Source: an uncultured Prevotellaceae bacterium
GTDB taxonomy: Bacteria > Bacteroidota > Bacteroidia > Bacteroidales > Bacteroidaceae
DNA length: 64,000 bases
Reading direction: 5' to 3'
Assembly (NCBI GenBank): GCA_900318685.1
Contig: ONLL01000012.1
Span: forward strand, 1 to 64,000
Both the position numbers and the translations under genes were made by a program. Positions 59,956 through 64,000 of the stretch are shown here, piece after piece. Numbering within the stretch: position 1 is the stretch's first letter; each line of letters begins with the position of its first letter. The notes beneath the pieces were generated by a model. The model saw only the letters and a program-made list of their open reading frames with translations. It did no database searches and had not been told where the DNA came from.

Positions 59956-59975
59956 CTTTATAAATGTATATTAGT

Positions 59976-61124
59976 TCAATATTTCCTCACACCAAAAGGT
60001 ATGTCGGGGAATTCGTTGCCTGGCTTCCAGTCAAGGTCTACGTTAACGCCTACCTCAGCATCATAGAGGCGGATGCCGCCATTGTCATCGATATAACCAC
60101 GGAGCACTTTCAGCTGTCCGGCACGTAGCGGGTGACGGATGGTGAGTGTAGTCTTGGTGACGTCACCTTCTTCGATATTGACACCTGAGACGGTGCCATC
60201 GGCCATAGTGACGTAGCATTCGTACTGCCAGAGGTCTTCACCGCAGTCATAATAGATGAAGGGAGCATCGGTGTCGATGCGGGAGCGGGTGCTATTGACC
60301 ATTGACCATTCATCATTGACCGTTGTTTGGCGGGAGAGGGTGTTGGGTTCTTTGGAGGGATAGCTGACGCCACAGAAGGCGAGCCAGCGGGTAGTATCGG
60401 GCATGGCCACGCTCTCGGAGCGGACCAAGGGGGAGTTGTCGTATCGGTAGGTGCTGTCGGCCACTGAGAATGAGGTGGCGAAGCCGGTGGTGTAAACCTT
60501 AATGTCGGTGTACTTGCATGTGCGCGGGTCGAGCACGATGGCTGCTGCGCTGTTGGCCATATAGAGGGGCATGTGGTAAGCGTATGTGCCCCAAGTCATG
60601 TTGGGGAAAGAACGGCGGCCGGTGAAGATGCCGGATGTTTGCGAAGCAATGGCTTCGCTAGAGGTGAGAGGTGAGAGGTGAGAGGTGAGAGCTGTTGTTG
60701 CAAGGGTGTTGTCGCCTTCCAGGGTGACGACGTTGTTGTTCTGGATGTTGGCGATGGCGAGGTGCTCGTAGTCCTCGATCTCGAGGGTCATGTTTACACG
60801 TTTGGTCGAGGCATTGTTCATGTCCTCGGTCTGCTGATACTGGCGGGTGCCATTGAGATAGAACGACAGGTTGAGGTCGCGTCCCTGGTCGGAGAACACG
60901 CCGCTGAGGTGCTGACGCAGGGCATCGGCAATGCCGGGGCGGTCGCCAAGCACGCGTGCCAGCTCTTGGTCTTCGTTGGTTACCAAGCGCAGCTCATACT
61001 CGGCCTGCAGATCGATGAAGCAGTCGTCGAGGTTGTCGTCGATGCTGCTACACGATGTGGGCAGCAGTGCCATTGTCAGCAGGCTGCAGGCGCAAAGGGC
61101 GTTAATCTTCCTGTACGTTTTCAT
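59976..61124 (-). CDS. Mfa2/FimB-like fimbrial anchor lipoprotein
   Basis: The start at 61124 gives a 382-residue lipoprotein (LLPTSCSSIDDN); the frame upstream to 61298 runs through a palindrome and the previous gene. The sequence SIDDNLDDCFIDLQAEYELR and the NMTLEIEDYEHLAIANIQNN block are typical of the fimbrillin-associated anchor family of Mfa2. Such proteins keep the lipid anchor, hold the pilus base and limit its length. LTSHLSPLTSSEAIASQ is the translation of a heptanucleotide repeat followed by a GCGAAGC palindrome, in frame. Confidence 0.83.
   Translation of the reverse strand: MKTYRKINALCACSLLTMALLPTSCSSIDDNLDDCFIDLQAEYELRLVTNEDQELARVLGDRPGIADALRQHLSGVFSDQGRDLNLSFYLNGTRQYQQTEDMNNASTKRVNMTLEIEDYEHLAIANIQNNNVVTLEGDNTLATTALTSHLSPLTSSEAIASQTSGIFTGRRSFPNMTWGTYAYHMPLYMANSAAAIVLDPRTCKYTDIKVYTTGFATSFSVADSTYRYDNSPLVRSESVAMPDTTRWLAFCGVSYPSKEPNTLSRQTTVNDEWSMVNSTRSRIDTDAPFIYYDCGEDLWQYECYVTMADGTVSGVNIEEGDVTKTTLTIRHPLRAGQLKVLRGYIDDNGGIRLYDAEVGVNVDLDWKPGNEFPDIPFGVRKY
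60641..60691. repeat. Palindrome plus heptanucleotide repeat inside the anchor gene
   Basis: GCGAAGC-AATG-GCTTCGC (60641-60658) is followed by four and a half copies of GAGGTGA (60661-60691). The whole tract is translated in frame as a Ser/Thr/Leu-rich loop of the anchor protein. Confidence 0.85.
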
Positions 61125-61179
61125 CTTTGTTTCTTTTCGTTTTGGACTTAGGTGTCCAGCCATTTGTTTTTTATAAAGG

Positions 61180-61233
61180 TAGGGACGCGCCGTGCCTTCT
61201 GCGCACTTGCGGCGCTGACACGCCGCGTCCCTA
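61180..61233. repeat. 54-bp palindromic element between the major fimbrillin and the anchor gene
   Basis: TAGGGACGCG-C-CGTG at the left pairs with CACG-CCGCGTCCCTA at the right, with an inner GCGC/GCGC helix. It looks like a REP-type element. It occupies the 128-bp spacer between the major fimbrillin stop (61253) and the anchor start (61124), where a partial terminator would reduce the anchor relative to the stalk subunit. Confidence 0.8.
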
Positions 61234-61252
61234 TACATAATGTGGTTGATAA

Positions 61253-62974
61253 TTACTCGCCGAGGACAACACCGTTGAACTCGAGACCAGCTCGCCACTC
61301 GAGGTCAACACCGAGACCGAGCTCGAGCTCCGGAGTGCGGAGGTCAGGAATAGTGTTGTAAGCGTTCGTCAGAGACGTAGCACCAATCTTGAAGGTAACG
61401 ATGGTGGTGTAGTCTTGCTTGAAGACAACGTCGATGTTCTTGGTGTTAGCCTCACTAACCTTCAGCGTACCGAGGAGGTAGAACTTAGCACCAGCGGGGA
61501 TGAGCTGATCGTTGTAGCCATAGAACTCAATAGGATTGTTGTCGGCGTCCTTGAGGTTGTTAACCAACTCAACAAGCACCTTAACTTCCGTTGCTTTGGT
61601 CTCACCAACGAGGGTGTAGTTCCAATCGGTAGCTGTCCCGCTTTTTGCTGTTACATTTGAGCCAGTCTGAACCGCATCGTAAACGACAAACTCAGAAGTA
61701 CCTATGGGCAGGAAGGCCCAGTCGAGGTTCTTTTGACCACCGACGAGAATGGCGGTGACATCGAATTGAGCTGCGGAAGCAGCGACAACATCAACCAACG
61801 TAGGAGTAGTACCACCGGGAACACCATCGTTTGCCTTAAGCGTGGGAGCAGTACCAGTGCCAGCGTCAACGATAACACGTGACTTCAGCTGAGCAACAGC
61901 GAACTGAATCTCGTCGTCGAGAACGATAGCGCGGGTAGCGGAGGTGACAGCTGTACCTGCGTCATACAGAGCAACAACGTCTGCCCATTCGGCCTTACTG
62001 TCGTAGTTCGGCTCCTGCTTCTCGGGATCAACATGAATCGGAGTGTTCACGGTGTACCAGAGCTCTGCGGGCTTCACATAAGTGTTCAGCTCGGGCTGAC
62101 CAAGACCATTGACGTTGGTGGCAGCAAATGCCCACACGTGATCTGTGCACTTTACACCAACAGCACCGTCGGGAAGATTGAGGCCAGCGGGGAATGTGTC
62201 AGTGAAAGCAGCGCAAGCAGTCTGAATAGCATTGGTACCAGGAATGGTTGTCAGAGTAGCCTTCAAATCAGCCAACAAAGCGTTAACGGAAGCAGCAGAA
62301 CCAGCCAAGTTGGTCTCAAAAGCAGCGCAAAGGTCGGTCAGGATGCTTTTAGTCGTACCTTCAGCAGTAGTAATAGCAGTTGCGAAAGCACTGGAAACAC
62401 CATTGAGAGCGTCAAGAACAGCCTTACCAGTAGCAGCATTTGCACCGAGGGTTGCAACAGTCTTGTCAGTCACAGGAACCAGATCGAACTTAGCAGCAGC
62501 TTGAATAGCTGCAGTACCAGCAGCGGTAGGCAGGGTGGCCGTGAGCTCGCCTTCACCGTTAGAACCGGTGCGCTTGCCATAGAACAAGAAATGGTTGACA
62601 CCAACGGGAACGGTCACATCGTTGTAAACCTTACCATTGAAATTGTTAGCATTGCCATTTGAAGTCCACTCGGTAATAGCTGCCAGAGAGATGGGGCTAA
62701 GAGCTAGAACATCCGTACCAGCAACATCGCCACTCTTTGCAAAGGGGAGCAGGACAATGCTCTCAATACCACTGAAGTCAGTAACCTCAGTCTCACCAGC
62801 CTCACCGGCTGTCATACGAGTACCCATCTTGCTGTTGGGGATGTTGAAGGTGAAGGTAGTCTTCACAGACTCACCGGTAAGCTGAGGGGTTACAACGTCG
62901 TCTTCCGACGAGCAAGCACCGAATGTGAGTGCGAGGGCACCCATCATTCCAAGAAAAAATAACTTTTTCATCAT
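61253..62974 (-). CDS. Major fimbrillin-like subunit
   Basis: A 573-residue lipoprotein precursor (LTFGACSSEDDV) with IPNSKMGTRMTAGEAGE, the Arg site at which FimA/Mfa-type pilins are trimmed before polymerisation. It is Ala/Thr-rich, with IVLLPFAK, HFLFYGKRTG, EIQFAVAQLKSRV, ILVGGQKNLDWAFLP and the C-terminal NAYNTIPDLRTPELELGLGV. It is first of the pilin genes and just before the anchor gene, which is the usual place of the stalk subunit. The gene at 58237-59955 is a paralogue. Confidence 0.82.
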   Translation of the reverse strand: MMKKLFFLGMMGALALTFGACSSEDDVVTPQLTGESVKTTFTFNIPNSKMGTRMTAGEAGETEVTDFSGIESIVLLPFAKSGDVAGTDVLALSPISLAAITEWTSNGNANNFNGKVYNDVTVPVGVNHFLFYGKRTGSNGEGELTATLPTAAGTAAIQAAAKFDLVPVTDKTVATLGANAATGKAVLDALNGVSSAFATAITTAEGTTKSILTDLCAAFETNLAGSAASVNALLADLKATLTTIPGTNAIQTACAAFTDTFPAGLNLPDGAVGVKCTDHVWAFAATNVNGLGQPELNTYVKPAELWYTVNTPIHVDPEKQEPNYDSKAEWADVVALYDAGTAVTSATRAIVLDDEIQFAVAQLKSRVIVDAGTGTAPTLKANDGVPGGTTPTLVDVVAASAAQFDVTAILVGGQKNLDWAFLPIGTSEFVVYDAVQTGSNVTAKSGTATDWNYTLVGETKATEVKVLVELVNNLKDADNNPIEFYGYNDQLIPAGAKFYLLGTLKVSEANTKNIDVVFKQDYTTIVTFKIGATSLTNAYNTIPDLRTPELELGLGVDLEWRAGLEFNGVVLGE

Positions 62975-63240
62975 TTGTTTGAAATGTTTAAAAAGTGAGT
63001 TAATAAAATTAATGAATTAATAAAATGTTGTTGTCTATCTTGTGCGGATGTCTGCATCCGCTGTCTGTCTTGTTTGTGTCTGTATTTCTTTTGCCTTTTC
63101 TTGCGATTTAAGTTTGACGTGGTTCTGTTCTCGTTGAAGTTGAGGAGGCCCCGGAGGGGCGGAGTTCGTCAAGAATTAGAGAATTTGAGAATTATTTCTT
63201 GCCTTGATATCTTGTTGTCTATGTTGTCTAAGTTGTCTTA
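62975..63240. other. Intergenic leader of the major fimbrillin gene
   Basis: This 266-bp gap separates the OmpA/TPR gene from the fimbrillin gene. It holds the perfect small hairpin GCGGATG-TCTG-CATCCGC (63044-63061), an AT-rich tract next to the fimbrillin ATG, a short GCCCC-GGA-GGGGC palindrome (63148-63160) and degenerate TTGTTGTCT repeats (63210-63240). I see no clear -33/-7 promoter and no invertible inverted-repeat pair. Confidence 0.5.
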
Positions 63241-64000
63241 TTATCTTGAAGCCCGCGACTGAATGAGCTGGTTGTACTTCTCGTACTCCGTCTGGTAGGT
63301 GCGGAGGGCATCGAGGTAGCGCTGCAGCTGCTCGGCATTGCGCTGTGCATCGGCATTACCCTTGGCAGCGGCACGACGGAAGTAGTCGAGAGCCTGCTCA
63401 CGCTGTCCGGTCTGGAAGAGGGTGACGCCGAGGGCGTTCCATGAACGCTCGTCCGCGCGTACATTATTTAATATAGGCAGGGCCTCCTCCCAGTGCTGCT
63501 GCTGCATCAGGCGCACGGCACGGTTGATAGCGTCGGCATTGGCATCGGGCACGCGGTCGAAGTAGATGCGTAGGTAACCGGAGTTACGCTGGTCGGGCAG
63601 GAGCTCGTTCTTGATGTAGTCGTAGGTCTTGCCTCCGTTCAGACGGCGTATCTTCTGCTCGCGGCGGTTCAGGTCCTGCTCGGTGTCCATGATGGTGAGA
63701 ACCTCCTTGAGAGTTGAGATTTGAGGTTTGAGATTTGAGGTTTGGGCGTTGTCGCCTTCAGCGACGACGTCGTTAATCTGGTCGCGGAGCTCAGCCCATG
63801 CCTCGCCGCCGCCGTTGAGCTCGAAGAGCTGGTCGGTGGTGCCGGGCACTCGGTCCTTGATATAGTCGCGCAGAGCCTGTGCACGTCCGTTGCCGAGGTC
63901 CTCGTTGTGAGGAACGGTACCCTCGATACTGGCCAGACCGATGATCTGGATGAGGCGGACGTTAGACATCGAGTCGGCCATGATCTGGCGGGTGATGTCG
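63241..64000 (-). CDS. OmpA-like/TPR protein of the fimbrial operon, N-terminus outside the window
   Basis: The frame continues past the right edge, so the ATG at 63981 is probably internal. The visible 252 residues begin within an OmpA-type domain (IQIIGLASIEGTVPHNEDLG, GRAQALRDYI) and end with tetratricopeptide-like helices (AVRLMQQQHWEEALPILNNV, WNALGVTLFQTGQREQALDY). Proteins of this plan (often with an N-terminal DUF3868 domain) precede the pilin genes in Bacteroidetes fimbrial loci and may tie the pilus to the wall. The segment NAQTSNLKPQISTLK is a translated heptanucleotide repeat. Confidence 0.78.
   Translation of the reverse strand, partial: DITRQIMADSMSNVRLIQIIGLASIEGTVPHNEDLGNGRAQALRDYIKDRVPGTTDQLFELNGGGEAWAELRDQINDVVAEGDNAQTSNLKPQISTLKEVLTIMDTEQDLNRREQKIRRLNGGKTYDYIKNELLPDQRNSGYLRIYFDRVPDANADAINRAVRLMQQQHWEEALPILNNVRADERSWNALGVTLFQTGQREQALDYFRRAAAKGNADAQRNAEQLQRYLDALRTYQTEYEKYNQLIQSRASR
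63709..63746. repeat. Heptanucleotide repeat inside the OmpA/TPR gene
   Basis: On the minus strand the words AAACCTC, AAATCTC, AAACCTC, AAATCTC and AACTCTC follow each other. They are the same words as at 45614-45671 and 9395-9432, here translated in frame as SNLKPQISTL. Confidence 0.8.

Noticed and set aside
62975-63240. Invertible (phase-variable) promoter for the fimbrillin gene
   Set aside because: The hairpin at 63044-63061 is a single short palindrome; no pair of separated inverted repeats enclosing a promoter was found, and no invertase gene is in view.

Overview
The window reads as chromosomal DNA of a Bacteroidales bacterium, most likely a Prevotella-type organism (Prevotella/Segatella group). 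The evidence is the repeated Bacteroidetes promoter form TTTG-N20-TAnnTTTG, families largely confined to this phylum (DUF5606, DUF4922, DUF5106, long NusB, Mfa/Fim fimbrillins, VirE-type ATPase), many SPII lipoproteins, and Prevotella-style C-terminal tails on the secreted pectinases. No rRNA, tRNA or CRISPR array was seen.

Layout. 1-676: end of an unknown gene, a 22-bp-period repeat array and a trp leader with three consecutive Trp codons and a terminator. 676-7373: complete tryptophan operon trpB-E-G-D-C-A-F. 7483-17927: three large secreted pectin enzymes (a GH28+GH105+six-hairpin fusion, a PL1 pectate lyase and a CE8 pectin methylesterase). 18267-23052: HU-like protein, aroB (minus strand) and a Gly-rich TonB-type outer-membrane barrel. 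23212-26534 (minus): DUF5606, coaE, YbbR, yajC, nusB. 26744-32211 (plus): rplY, pth, S4 protein, lipoprotein, queF, SDR, lipoprotein, serine acetyltransferase. 32215-39365 (minus): two paralogous lipoproteins, an AmpG-like permease, a YhcH protein and a giant GT2-DUF4922-SpoIID/LytB fusion. 39469-44821 (plus): a GHMP sugar-1-kinase resembling galacturonokinase, a sugar nucleotidyltransferase, a UDP-glucuronate-type 4-epimerase, an RNA methyltransferase, a DMT exporter and an orphan vsr. 44831-48003 (minus): cobS, cobT, cobU and a thioredoxin-like DUF5106 protein. 48361-48855: luxS. 48859-51184: an accessory island. 51205-64000 (minus): a fimbrial operon of seven genes.

The most unusual part is the accessory island. 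Eight contiguous 22-bp repeats abut a 1,649-bp element bounded by two 108-bp inverted repeats (about 9 mismatches by eye). The element carries one gene, a VirE-family P-loop ATPase, and no transposase. To its right lie the C-terminal remnant of an AAA ATPase gene, a second 22-bp-period array sharing its core with the one at 281-346, and a perfect 20-bp-stem hairpin.

A second theme runs through the whole window: short repeats have entered genes in frame. GC-rich palindromes sit inside trpB, trpE, aroB and the TrmH-family gene. Heptanucleotide repeats sit inside the pectinase fusion, the Mfa2-like gene and the terminal OmpA/TPR gene. A perfect 31-bp inverted repeat spans the trpB-trpE junction and encloses the trpE start.

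Functionally, the pectinases would release (unsaturated) galacturonides. The kinase, nucleotidyltransferase and epimerase could route a free sugar acid to UDP-galacturonate/UDP-glucuronate. The same region (AmpG-like permease, SpoIID/LytB domain, kinase, nucleotidyltransferase) also resembles a peptidoglycan-recycling locus. Which reading is right cannot be settled from sequence alone.
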